Source: JBMNKL01 sp050261495 (lineage in GTDB: Bacteria > Bacillota > Clostridia > Acetivibrionales > DTU013). Taken from it: 19,637 bases of DNA. Shown here piece after piece: positions 1 through 7,607 of this stretch (position 1 is its first letter; every line of letters begins with the position of its first letter). A model generated the notes under the pieces. That model was not told where the DNA came from, made no database searches, and saw nothing but the letters and a program-made list of their open reading frames with translations. Where the stretch lies: assembly GCA_050261495.1 (NCBI GenBank), contig JBLNDI010000137.1:1-19637 (forward strand), read 5' to 3'. The position numbers and the translations under genes were made by a program.

Positions 1-123
1 AAAATATTGTACTACGATAAGCTTTAATGTAAAATCAAGTTGATCGATAAGGTGTCCGGATGTCTCCGGTTTAATGTCCGGATGCCTCCGGAATTGCCGT
101 CCGGATAATCCGGTATACGCACA
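1..123. mobile_element. Terminal segment of an insertion sequence (IS21-like end)
   Basis: Three imperfect repeats sharing TGTCCGGAT-N-CTCCGG start near 53, 75 and 98 (spacing 22 and 23 bp), followed by GGTATACGCACA ending at 123. Read from the gene side, the element begins TGTGCGTATACC. TG...CA tips with several internal repeats next to the tip are typical of IS21-family ends, where the transposase binds repeated sites; assigning this family is inference from pattern memory. The element's body lies left of the window. The end invades the 3' part of the adjacent RES gene, whose last ~16 codons and stop codon lie inside these repeats. Confidence 0.5.
52..117. repeat. Three tandem ~22-bp repeats at the IS end
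   Basis: Units at about 52-73, 74-95 and 96-117 share the core GTCCGGAT followed by a second CCGG. The unit nearest the element tip is the most diverged. They look like transposase-binding repeats of an IS end. There are no unique spacers of CRISPR size. Confidence 0.7.
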
Positions 124-1081
124 TTGTACTTATGTACTCAATACCATCATAATTTAGGTGTTTTATGTAATCGCTTACATATTGTGTAGGAAGGTAATCT
201 AATGTACTATCGTGTCGCCTTAACGGTTTTGCAATCTCATTGCTTATTTTCTTTAGATGATCAATGTTAATAGCAAGTTGAGTATAATCAATGCCTAGAA
301 ATGGGCTAATTTTATCAATCTCCGCAAGGTTAACTACTTCAATATCCTTGAGTAATGTAAATTCTGCAATTGTTACATAGTCATAGATACCAGCACGTAT
401 TTCGTGTAAGGTAGTCTTTTCGGAATTCGATAAATAAAGACAGCTAATCCCTTCCGGGTTTGCGCGTCCAGCTGTTGCAAGATTAGTAGGAGGTGCACCC
501 ATCTCGGTGCTGTCAAAGCCGTTTTCATTTTGGCATATTCTTGCTCTATAAAATACTGCTCCAGCTTTATATGATTTTCGCGCATATCCCAGAAATAGCT
601 TTAAAACATCTTTGTTTATGTAATTTGTATGAAATCTATTTTTACATTTAATTTCATTAACAAAATCGTCCCATTGAAAAGTCCTGAGTAATGAGTATTT
701 TTCCAAATAATCCTCTTGAATAGTTTCTAATATCCCCACAGGACCATCAAATAATTCTGGCCGCTCCTTATATTTTTCACTGCAAATGTAAGTAATCAAT
801 TTATAAATACAATCCGGTTCTAAGTTGAAAATACTCCATTTATTATGAAGAATGTTCTTTAGTAAATCCAAGCTTTTTTTCGGGAATGTATCAGGCAAGT
901 TTGAAACTGGCGTATATATATCTAATAATCCATCAAATAACTCGGTTATTATTTTGTTAGTTTCGATTTCATAAATATATGTATCTCTTTTTCCGCAAAA
1001 ATCGCAATTCCCTTTTATATTTAGTCCATTAATGATTGCTTTAATTTCAGTATCTCGAAAGCATTTAACACAGCAGTTCAT
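71..1081 (-). CDS. HEPN/RES-type toxin-like protein with N-terminal zinc ribbon, 3' end replaced by IS sequence
   Basis: This 336-aa protein has an N-terminal CxxC...CxxC zinc ribbon (C4/C7, C26/C29). A helical region at about 40-165 fits the HEPN/RES N-terminal domain, and a RES domain starts near 170. RES proteins are NAD+-degrading or ADP-ribosylating toxins. By analogy with MbcT/ParT-type enzymes, the catalytic set appears as Y178/R179 (FYRAR), R206 (AGR), Y216 (LYLS), E227 (LHEIR) and S318 (EYIST). From about residue 321 the sequence stops looking like a RES C-terminus and runs into the IS repeats, ending IPEASGH. The final strand, usually with a GYN-x-VLF-like motif, is therefore missing, and activity is uncertain. 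The start has a GAGGTAG ribosome site 7 nt upstream. It lies 1 nt after sce7725 as the last gene of the operon. Confidence is high for the family, moderate for loss of the C-terminus. Confidence 0.85.
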   Translation of the reverse strand: MNCCVKCFRDTEIKAIINGLNIKGNCDFCGKRDTYIYEIETNKIITELFDGLLDIYTPVSNLPDTFPKKSLDLLKNILHNKWSIFNLEPDCIYKLITYICSEKYKERPELFDGPVGILETIQEDYLEKYSLLRTFQWDDFVNEIKCKNRFHTNYINKDVLKLFLGYARKSYKAGAVFYRARICQNENGFDSTEMGAPPTNLATAGRANPEGISCLYLSNSEKTTLHEIRAGIYDYVTIAEFTLLKDIEVVNLAEIDKISPFLGIDYTQLAINIDHLKKISNEIAKPLRRHDSTLDYLPTQYVSDYIKHLNYDGIEYISTMCVYRIIRTAIPEASGH

Positions 1082-1082
1082 T

Positions 1083-2021
1083 TTAGTCTACCTCATCTAA
1101 ATACTTTCCCATTAATTCAAGATGATGCATAATTGATAATTTCTTTATACTTCCTAACCCAGGATATGTTTTTTGATTATAATGCTCCAAAAAGGTTTGT
1201 AATCCAAGAGTTAATTCAACTGATTCCTTTTTATACCATTTTGCTAATTTCTGAACTGCTTCGTAAAACTTTTTTGCAGGATTTGAATTATCATCATTGG
1301 AATCTGAAACAAAATGTCTTATTCTTAAGCTCTTGTCGCTAGCAAAGTAAACTATATGAATTACTACAGCATAAGGTAAAAACCCAGATTCCTGGTATTC
1401 ATTTCCGATAACAGAATAATCCGCAAAGCCTTCAAAACCATCATCTTTATAATATAAATGATCATCAGAAAAACTTTCATCACTGGTATTTATATAATCA
1501 ACATTTCTGGATTGCTTTACAAACTTATCATCTAATAATACTCTATGTCTTTTTACTCTACGCCTGAATACACTTTCATCTGGAATTAAAACATACTTTG
1601 GATATATAGTCTCAAATTCTTTCTCATAGATAGATAAATAATCTCTATTATTATTAATAATAAGCCATTCACTCTTTTTTATTCCTTGATCTTCGAAATA
1701 CTTTAATTGTTTAGCTGAGTTCTCTTTCATTATATGTGCCTTAATTATTAAGTCATTTTCAATTAATGAAAGAAAATTAGCCTTATATGAATCTTTTTCT
1801 GTATCCTTCATATCATTACTAAACGAACCAACAGAAGGATTCATAATAATTGAAATACTATGTTCTTTTTTTACAAATTCAGCTATTGTTTTTACTAGAG
1901 TAGCAGATAATTTGACGGGTTCTATTATTGGAATAACATGCTGTCCTAGCAAATCGTTGCAAATCAATTCGCGCAACGCGAGCAATTCATTTTGTCTTCC
2001 TCGAAGATAAGGAAAATACAT
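1083..2021 (-). CDS. sce7725 family protein
   Basis: This 312-aa protein begins MYFPYLRGRQNELLALREL, the hallmark opening of the sce7725 family (related to the Pfam Beta_protein group). No membrane segment or signal peptide is visible, so it should be cytoplasmic. Its biochemical function is unknown to me. Charged, soluble sequence continues to the end, with a conserved-looking YPGLGSIKKLSIMHHLELM stretch near the C-terminus. The start is supported by GGAAGGTG 5 nt upstream. It sits 4 nt after sce7726 and 1 nt before the RES gene. That spacing implies translational coupling and co-function with both neighbours, and the sce7726/sce7725 pairing is recurrent in bacterial genomes. G+C is low compared with the flanking core genes, consistent with transfer. 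Confidence 0.85.
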   Translation of the reverse strand: MYFPYLRGRQNELLALRELICNDLLGQHVIPIIEPVKLSATLVKTIAEFVKKEHSISIIMNPSVGSFSNDMKDTEKDSYKANFLSLIENDLIIKAHIMKENSAKQLKYFEDQGIKKSEWLIINNNRDYLSIYEKEFETIYPKYVLIPDESVFRRRVKRHRVLLDDKFVKQSRNVDYINTSDESFSDDHLYYKDDGFEGFADYSVIGNEYQESGFLPYAVVIHIVYFASDKSLRIRHFVSDSNDDNSNPAKKFYEAVQKLAKWYKKESVELTLGLQTFLEHYNQKTYPGLGSIKKLSIMHHLELMGKYLDEVD

Positions 2022-2025
2022 AATG

Positions 2026-2874
2026 TCACCTTCCGAATTTTCTATTTAGAAATTGATTCAACCCAATATAGTCTTTTTTAGAAGGGTTCGTAAAATATGC
2101 TAAATATTTCAACTCATATGGAACATTCATGAACTCTTCAACAATAATCTTATTTCTCTTCTTTAATTCTTTTAAAGCCATGTTGTATGCATCTAAAAGC
2201 GGAATTTTCTTAAATAAAGAAAAGCATTCATCATAATAAAATACCTGTGCTACTTTAGGTAATCTTTTATAATATTTCAAAAGAATATTTTCATATTCTT
2301 TTTTATGTAGAACCTTAAAGATTGCTAAATAATCTAAATACCTGTTTTCTTCTTTGGGTTCTTTCTTCAGACTTAGAGTATTTTTTGAAGTCAACACATA
2401 AATACCCGCGGAATTATCACTCAATATAGAACACAATCTATCATAATTGCGTTCACATGTAACAATGCATACATGATTGAATGCTTTATAATAATCTGTC
2501 AGTTGAGTTTCAAGTCTTTCAAATGTATCAAGTTCTGTTTTGATTTCATATACTACGGCTTTACCGTTAATTAAAATAAAATCTGCTTTAGATTTACCAA
2601 TTGGGATTTGTGTAAGTGCCGTAGTAGTATTTACACTATGTTTACCAAGCAATAGTTTATTTAGCAAAGTATTTTGATAAAAATACTCATTACGATATTC
2701 TTTAGACATATATGTATATATTTCGCTTATAAGTATACCATTATCTTTAGATTCTGCATCATTAATATATCTTTTAATTACACTTTTGTATATGGGGTTA
2801 TCCTTCTTTCTTACCAAATCATGGAATACATATTGGGTAAAGAGTCTGTTCAATACTAAATTGTTGCTATTCAC
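2026..2874 (-). CDS. sce7726 family protein, PD-(D/E)XK nuclease-like
   Basis: A 282-aa soluble protein of the sce7726 family. It has an N-terminal helical part, then a restriction-endonuclease-like core: D98 in SKADFILING, then E110-I-K112 in VVYEIKTELD, then a helix ETQLTDYYKAF. That D...ExK plus following Q-containing helix is the PD-(D/E)XK layout, so a metal-dependent DNA or RNA nuclease is likely, though unproven. I chose the GTG at 2874 over the ATG at 2907. GGGAGGGAG lies 4 nt before the GTG, while the ATG has no ribosome site and sits in an A/T-rich leader. It is the first gene of the three-gene operon, with an extended -10 promoter upstream. Low G+C suggests transfer. Confidence 0.82.
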   Translation of the reverse strand: MNSNNLVLNRLFTQYVFHDLVRKKDNPIYKSVIKRYINDAESKDNGILISEIYTYMSKEYRNEYFYQNTLLNKLLLGKHSVNTTTALTQIPIGKSKADFILINGKAVVYEIKTELDTFERLETQLTDYYKAFNHVCIVTCERNYDRLCSILSDNSAGIYVLTSKNTLSLKKEPKEENRYLDYLAIFKVLHKKEYENILLKYYKRLPKVAQVFYYDECFSLFKKIPLLDAYNMALKELKKRNKIIVEEFMNVPYELKYLAYFTNPSKKDYIGLNQFLNRKFGR

Positions 2875-2921
2875 AAGACTCCCTCCCTTAATCTTCAAAT
2901 TGAGCATATATATTCTTTTTT

Positions 2922-2930
2922 ATTATATCA
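2922..2930 (-). promoter_or_regulatory. Extended -10 promoter for the sce7726-sce7725-RES operon
   Basis: On the minus strand the sequence reads TGATATAAT, a perfect TGn-TATAAT extended -10, about 48 nt upstream of the GTG start of sce7726. No good -35 is visible, which an extended -10 can tolerate. No other promoter-like site is obvious within the cassette, so one transcript probably covers all three genes. Confidence 0.5.
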
Positions 2931-3046
2931 TACGTTAGTGGGTTTGAATACTAACTTTTTACAATTGCCCAGCAATACAAACATAGAGACCATTTCGTAG
3001 AATTTATTCCCACAAGCGTAAGATTTTTAGGGCATAGACTCCGATT

Positions 3047-3120
3047 CATACACGCCGTTGTGAGGATGATCAAAGCATAAAGCTTGCCTATTACGGAGCC
3101 TGATGCCATATTTGAGCTTT
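3047..3120. repeat. Partial copy of a dispersed intergenic repeat
   Basis: The block TCCGATTCAT...AGCATAAAGCTTGCCTAT...AGCCTGATGCCATATTTGAGC aligns, with conserved spacing, to 13579-13662 (TCTAATTCAT...AGCATTACAGCCTGCCTAT...AGCCTGATGTCGAATTTCCGC). Only the right part of the family is present here. The rest of the gene-free stretch 2931-3216 shows no coding potential; from about 3166 it becomes the IS3 remnant. Confidence 0.6.
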
Positions 3121-3165
3121 GGCAGCGCGTCTTTGTATGTTTTTTGCGAGTGAAAATTCCTCACT

Positions 3166-3426
3166 TGGACATGCGGACAAAAACTTAGATTCCACAAAAA
3201 GGAGGAGGGGGTCTGCATGCATTCAAAAGAAGAACATGAAAAGGCAATTATGCTTTATATCAAGTATGACAAATGTACAGCTGATGTAATTCGTGAACTC
3301 GGTTACCTGGACCGGAAAACGTTAGCAGGGTGGTATAAAACATACTTAGAAACCGGAGGACTGTTTAAAGGATATTTACATCGTCCCAAATATTCTTTGG
3401 AGCAAAAGAAAGCCGCAGTTGTTTAA
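3166..3426 (+). mobile_element. IS3-family element remnant (left part only)
   Basis: TGGACATGCGGACAAAAA at 3166 looks like an IS3-type left terminal sequence. It is followed by a ribosome site (AGGAGG) and a truncated orfA. No orfB/DDE integrase and no right end follow, since core-type sequence and the DUF6106 gene start within 100 bp. This is a decayed fragment marking the right edge of the accessory island. The exact tip is uncertain. Confidence 0.55.
3217..3426 (+). pseudogene. Truncated IS3-family transposase OrfA
   Basis: A 69-aa product carries the N-terminal helix-turn-helix of IS3/IS150-type OrfA: AIMLYIKYDKCTADVIRELGYLDRKTLAGWYKTY, quoted here in halves as AIMLYIKYDKCTADVIREL and GYLDRKTLAGWYKTYL. 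After YSLEQKKAAV a stop appears where full OrfA proteins continue into a second helix-turn-helix repeat. OrfB is absent. A strong AGGAGG ribosome site precedes the ATG, so the fragment could still be translated, but it cannot transpose alone. Confidence 0.75.
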
Positions 3427-3530
3427 TATAATTGTATATGGTAGAATCTATTATTAAAAGTTATTTGCAGCGCGCTAAGCAATTTAATGTTAATTGATAA
3501 ATCCTGATTGGTTCCGGGAGGATAATGTTA

Positions 3531-4043
3531 ATGGATACATTTTTGGAAAAGCTGGTAAAAAGGAAAAAAACCCTGGATGATATTCTTATTATCGCTGCCG
3601 TTATTCCGGCGACGATTCTGCTTGTCTTTTTGAGCCTGTCGATACCGATTTTGAACCAGTTGAATTTGGGTATACTATTGGCGGCCGGTTTTGCATACCT
3701 TGGATACAGGATCGTTATGTCCAGGAACATAGAGTATGAATATATTGTAACGAATGGTGACCTGGATATTGACAAGATAATTGCCAAAAGAAAGCGGAAA
3801 CGGATTTTCAGCGCACACTGCAAGGAATTTGACATTGTATCAAAGGTGAAAAGCAATAGTTTCAGCCGGTCCGTGCAGAGCATAAAAAACAGGATAGATG
3901 CTTCGGGTTCGATGGATTCGCCGGATGCATATTTTATCACGCTTAATTACAAGGGTGAAAAGACGCTGGTTATATTTGAGCCCGATGAGAGGATGCTTAA
4001 AAACTTCAAGATTTATATACCGAGAAAGGTCTTCACGGAATAA
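3531..4043 (+). CDS. DUF6106 family membrane protein
   Basis: This 170-aa protein begins MDTFLEKLVKRKKT and has two hydrophobic segments at about residues 19-37 and 42-58. A cytosolic part follows with NIEYEYIVTNGDLDIDKI and a basic run (AKRKRKR), ending in a beta-rich portion. This matches the uncharacterised DUF6106 family common in Clostridia; no function is known. Two ATGs compete: 3525 lies only 3 nt after GGGAGG, and 3531 lies 9 nt after it. I prefer 3531 on spacing, and it removes only two residues. The gene lies 17 nt before the MgtC-like gene, so the two are probably co-transcribed. The upstream promoter is not clear. Confidence 0.78.
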   Translation: MDTFLEKLVKRKKTLDDILIIAAVIPATILLVFLSLSIPILNQLNLGILLAAGFAYLGYRIVMSRNIEYEYIVTNGDLDIDKIIAKRKRKRIFSAHCKEFDIVSKVKSNSFSRSVQSIKNRIDASGSMDSPDAYFITLNYKGEKTLVIFEPDERMLKNFKIYIPRKVFTE

Positions 4044-4060
4044 TCTGTTGAGGTGGGAGA

Positions 4061-4717
4061 ATGCCGTTTTTAGCGAATATTACATTGCGTTTGATCCTTG
4101 CAGGATTGCTTGGCGGAATTATAGGCTATGAGAGGGAGCATACCAACAGGCCTGCCGGCTTCAGGACGCACATACTCGTATGTGTGGGAGCCGCCCTTGT
4201 TATGGTCACGTCTGAATATTTATTTGCAAAATACAACGGATCCATAGACCCGGCACGGCTTGGAGCGCAGGTTGTCAGCGGCATCGGATTCCTTGGGGCG
4301 GGCACTATTCTACGCGACGGTGTCAATGTGCGCGGACTTACTACGGCGGCAAGCCTGTGGGCGGTTTCATGCGTCGGCATTGCGGTCGGTACGGGTTTTT
4401 ACGGCGGCGCTGCTGCGGCGACGGTGATTGTTTTTCTGACGCTTATAATTTTGAAAAAAGCCGAGCTTCGTTTTGCAAAAAAGAAGAGGTACAGGGCCTT
4501 TATCGTGGAAACCGATGACGTCCCCGGACGGGTAGGATCGGTGATCAGCCTGCTTGAGCAGCACAATGTAAAAATTAGCGATATTCAAATAAATAGAAAC
4601 AAGGAAAACACCATTGTTATAAGATTTAAATCGAGGCTTCCCGGCAGCACGCCGGATATGCAGGTAATCGGCAATATACAGGAAATCGACGGAGTCAGGA
4701 AAGTCTACGAAGAATAA
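4061..4717 (+). CDS. MgtC/SapB family membrane protein
   Basis: A 218-aa integral membrane protein. Residues 1-130 contain the MgtC/SapB core: GGIIGYEREHTNRPAGFRTH (family G-x3-G-x2-RE...R-x-AGxRTH motif), then LVCVGAALVMV, GIGFLGAGTILRD and GLTTAASLWAVSCVGIAVG. About four membrane helices are visible. Residues ~145-218 form a soluble ACT-like domain (DDVPGRVGSVISLLEQHNVK). MgtC proteins are linked to Mg2+-limited growth and to inhibition of F-type ATP synthase in pathogens. In clostridia the role is untested, and cation homeostasis is a reasonable guess. GAGGTG lies 5 nt before the ATG. The neighbour downstream is a Ca2+ ATPase, which fits an ion-homeostasis theme. Confidence 0.88.
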   Translation: MPFLANITLRLILAGLLGGIIGYEREHTNRPAGFRTHILVCVGAALVMVTSEYLFAKYNGSIDPARLGAQVVSGIGFLGAGTILRDGVNVRGLTTAASLWAVSCVGIAVGTGFYGGAAAATVIVFLTLIILKKAELRFAKKKRYRAFIVETDDVPGRVGSVISLLEQHNVKISDIQINRNKENTIVIRFKSRLPGSTPDMQVIGNIQEIDGVRKVYEE

Positions 4718-4822
4718 CCTTACCCCTTCTTGGTCTAAAACATGCCGCTTTTGAATAAAAATAGGACATAGACCTGTAACGGCAATTCGGAAATAATCCG
4801 GAGGATAAAGGAGTGTCCTGTT

Positions 4823-7510
4823 TTGGGCGAGCATGGCACATATCGTGATAAAACCGGGAATATAAGAGAAATACACAACGGAATCAGCGACAAGGAAGCA
4901 AAGAGAAAACTTCTTGAGCATGGACCCAACCTTATTTCGGAAAAGAAAAAAATCTCCCTTCTTAAGCTTTTGTTAAGCCAATTTACGGACATAATGGTAA
5001 TAATCCTGATTGTCTCGACCGCAATATCCGCCTTCATGGGAGAAACAACCGAGGCGGTTACGATTATTGCAATCGTTGTTTTAAATGCCGTCCTGGGATT
5101 TGTACAGGAATACAGGACGGAGAAAACGCTGGAAGCGCTGAAAAGCCTTACGGCTCCCACCGCAAAAGTTATCAGAGACGGCAAGCAGTTAAGCATACCG
5201 GCGGAAGAGGTAGTACCGGGCGACGTGATCGTTCTTGAAACAGGCGACCGGGTGCCTGCCGACGGAGTCTTAACAGACGGCAAGAATATACAGGCGGACG
5301 AATCGCTTCTTACGGGGGAATCGATTCCTGTTGAAAAATTCCCGCTGCCGCCGGGAAAAGCGCTTGAACGTGCGGAAAGAAAGCACATGGTATTCATGGG
5401 AACAAGTATTACAGCCGGCAGGGCCAGGGCATTGGTGACCGCCACCGGCATGAATACCGAGATGGGCGCTATCGCCGATCTTATCCGGAATATTGAGGAA
5501 GACAAGACACCGCTGCAGAAGAAACTGGCCAAAATAGGCAAAGTTATCGCTGCAGGCTGCCTTGTCATATGCGCAATAGTAACCATGACCGGTATATTGA
5601 GAGGCGAGGATGCCTTCTATATGCTGCTGTCGGGCATCAGTCTGGCGGTGGCGGCCGTACCTGAAGGGCTTCCGGCTCTTGTAACCATTTCGCTTGCGCT
5701 TGGCGTGCGGAGAATGCTTGGAAGAAACGCGCTTATCAGGAAACTTCCCGCCGTGGAAACATTGGGCTGCGCCAGCGTCGTTTGCTCCGACAAGACCGGA
5801 ACGCTGACCCAGAATAAAATGACAGTCAGAAGAATATTTTCAAATAACCGGCTTGTTGAAATAAAAAACGGAAGAAACTCTACGCATGCCTTTTTCTCAA
5901 CCGGCAGGAAAATTGAACCGATGAACGACAATATTCTCAAGCTGGCGCTGGAAATCGCAGCAGTGTGCAACAATGCAAACCTTGCGCCCGGAAACCGGGT
6001 TCGCGGCGATGCTGAGTGGAGTTATACGGGTGACCCTACCGAGGGCGCATTGCTGGCGGTTGCTGCCAGGGCAGGGTTAACGCCGCAGGTTCTTCGGGAG
6101 ACATACTCGAGGATGGATGAATTGCCGTTTGATCCGGATAGAAAGTGCATGTCCGTCGTGTGCCGCGACCGGAAAGGGGAAGTGTTCGTTTTTACCAAGG
6201 GCGCCCCGGATATGCTTATCAAGAAATGTAAAATAATTAACCTGTCAAAAGGAGCTGTTCCGATTTCTCCCGAGCAGAAATCAAGGTTAATGAGGGTAAA
6301 CGACGAAATGGCCAGGGATGCGTTAAGAGTGATTGCGGTTGCCCATAAAAAACTGGATTCGGCATCGTACGACAATAACACGCTTGAATCGGACCTGGTT
6401 TTCGACGCGCTCATAGGCATGCTGGACCCCCCGAGACCCGAAGCTTACGACGCCGTGCTAAAATGCAGGCTGGCAGGCATAAAGCCCGTAATGATCACGG
6501 GAGACCACAAGCTGACCGCGGTATCCATAGCGAGGGAGCTTGATATTTACAGGGAAGGCGAAATGGTCCTGACAGGGTCCGATCTTGATTCCATGGACGA
6601 AAAAGAGCTTTCGTTAATGGCGGGAAACACCAGCGTGTATGCCAGGGTTTCCCCCAAGCACAAGCTGATGATAGTCAGGGCGCTGAAGAAATCCGGCAAC
6701 ATCGTGGCTATGACAGGCGACGGCGTTAATGACGCCCCGGCTGTCAAGGAGGCGGATATAGGCGTGTCAATGGGGAAAACGGGTACCGATGTCACGAAGG
6801 AAGCTTCCTCCATGGTGCTGCTGGACGATAATTTTGCCACCATTATTGCCGCGATAGAGGAAGGAAGGGTTATTTACAACAATATACGCAAATTTATCAG
6901 GTACATGCTTTCCTGCAATATCGGGGAGGTATTTACAATGTTTTTGGCCATGGTTATCGGCCTGCCGGTTCCCCTTTTCCCGATCCAGGTGCTCTGGGTC
7001 AACCTGGTGACAGACGGCCTCCCTGCCGTAGCGCTGGGGTTTGATCCTCCCGAGAAAGATGTAATGATGCGGCCGCCCAGGGAACCCGGAGAAAGCATAT
7101 TCTCCCATGGATTGGGCGGGATAATCCTCTACAGGGGATTGCTTATCGGGCTTACAACACTGGCTGTCTTTACTTCCATCATCTATTTCAGGGCAGATGT
7201 GGGATTGGCCAGGACAGGGGCGTTTGTGACACTGGTGCTGACGCAGCTGATCCATGTATTTGAATGTAAGTCGGAAACCAAAGGCATTTTCGACATACCT
7301 CTTTTTAATAATTTTTACCTTATTTTATCCGTATTATGTTCGCTTGCAATGCTGCTTGGGGTAGTATACATACCGCCGCTGCAGGCTATATTTAAAACCG
7401 TTCCGCTTGGGCTTGACGAATGGCTTATCACGTGCGGGCTGTCTTTCCTGGCGCCGGTTATGGCAAGCTTCTTCTATCCACGGCGCGTGTCCCGGGGTCT
7501 AACCCCTTAA
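4823..7510 (+). CDS. Calcium-translocating P-type ATPase (P2A, SERCA/PMR1-like)
   Basis: This 895-aa, apparently intact P-type ATPase exports Ca2+ from the cytosol using ATP. The actuator motif TGES is at 164-167, the phosphorylated aspartate D323 in DKTGTLT, TGDH at 559-562, and hinge GDGVNDAP from 632. M4 has VPEGLP (E281, equivalent to SERCA E309). M5 has N699/E702, and M6 has N727, T730 and D731 in NLVTDGLPA. The M8 glutamate of SERCA appears to be glutamine (Q808), which is known from one-Ca2+ pumps such as PMR1/PMCA types, so one Ca2+ per cycle is inferred. The start is TTG, 9 nt after AAAGGAG; no in-frame ATG is nearby. It lies 105 nt after the MgtC-like gene, in the same direction. 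Confidence 0.93.
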   Translation: MGEHGTYRDKTGNIREIHNGISDKEAKRKLLEHGPNLISEKKKISLLKLLLSQFTDIMVIILIVSTAISAFMGETTEAVTIIAIVVLNAVLGFVQEYRTEKTLEALKSLTAPTAKVIRDGKQLSIPAEEVVPGDVIVLETGDRVPADGVLTDGKNIQADESLLTGESIPVEKFPLPPGKALERAERKHMVFMGTSITAGRARALVTATGMNTEMGAIADLIRNIEEDKTPLQKKLAKIGKVIAAGCLVICAIVTMTGILRGEDAFYMLLSGISLAVAAVPEGLPALVTISLALGVRRMLGRNALIRKLPAVETLGCASVVCSDKTGTLTQNKMTVRRIFSNNRLVEIKNGRNSTHAFFSTGRKIEPMNDNILKLALEIAAVCNNANLAPGNRVRGDAEWSYTGDPTEGALLAVAARAGLTPQVLRETYSRMDELPFDPDRKCMSVVCRDRKGEVFVFTKGAPDMLIKKCKIINLSKGAVPISPEQKSRLMRVNDEMARDALRVIAVAHKKLDSASYDNNTLESDLVFDALIGMLDPPRPEAYDAVLKCRLAGIKPVMITGDHKLTAVSIARELDIYREGEMVLTGSDLDSMDEKELSLMAGNTSVYARVSPKHKLMIVRALKKSGNIVAMTGDGVNDAPAVKEADIGVSMGKTGTDVTKEASSMVLLDDNFATIIAAIEEGRVIYNNIRKFIRYMLSCNIGEVFTMFLAMVIGLPVPLFPIQVLWVNLVTDGLPAVALGFDPPEKDVMMRPPREPGESIFSHGLGGIILYRGLLIGLTTLAVFTSIIYFRADVGLARTGAFVTLVLTQLIHVFECKSETKGIFDIPLFNNFYLILSVLCSLAMLLGVVYIPPLQAIFKTVPLGLDEWLITCGLSFLAPVMASFFYPRRVSRGLTP

Positions 7511-7558
7511 ATTTTTCTTGAAAAGGTAAATAAAAAAATATATAATTAAGTGCGGCCT

Positions 7559-7583
7559 AAAAAGTCATACCATGGGCTTTTTT
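7559..7583 (+). terminator. Probable intrinsic terminator after the Ca2+ ATPase gene
   Basis: AAAAAGTC (7559-7566) pairs with GGCTTTTT (7576-7583) across a 9-nt gap, with one G-U pair; the right arm supplies a run of T. The stem is weak in G+C. It lies between the ATPase stop and the promoter of the ABC operon, where a terminator is expected. Confidence 0.45.
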
Positions 7584-7607
7584 AGCTGCTTCAATTATGA
7601 AGATTTT

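Noticed and set aside
52..117. Short tandem repeats as a CRISPR array
   Set aside because: The units are contiguous 22-23 bp repeats without spacers, diverged from each other and next to a TG...CA tip; an IS end explains them better.
2872..2907. ATG at 2907 as start of the sce7726 gene
   Set aside because: It has no ribosome site, whereas GTG at 2874 has GGGAGGGAG at good spacing and gives a family-like N-terminus.
3027..3218. Minus-strand 63-codon reading frame in the intergenic region
   Set aside because: No ribosome site or recognisable protein features; it overlaps the dispersed repeat and the IS3 remnant.
4735..5586. Long minus-strand reading frame opposite the Ca2+ ATPase gene
   Set aside because: It lies mostly inside a gene with a full set of conserved P-type ATPase motifs; its Ser/Ile-rich product is a shadow of the real frame.
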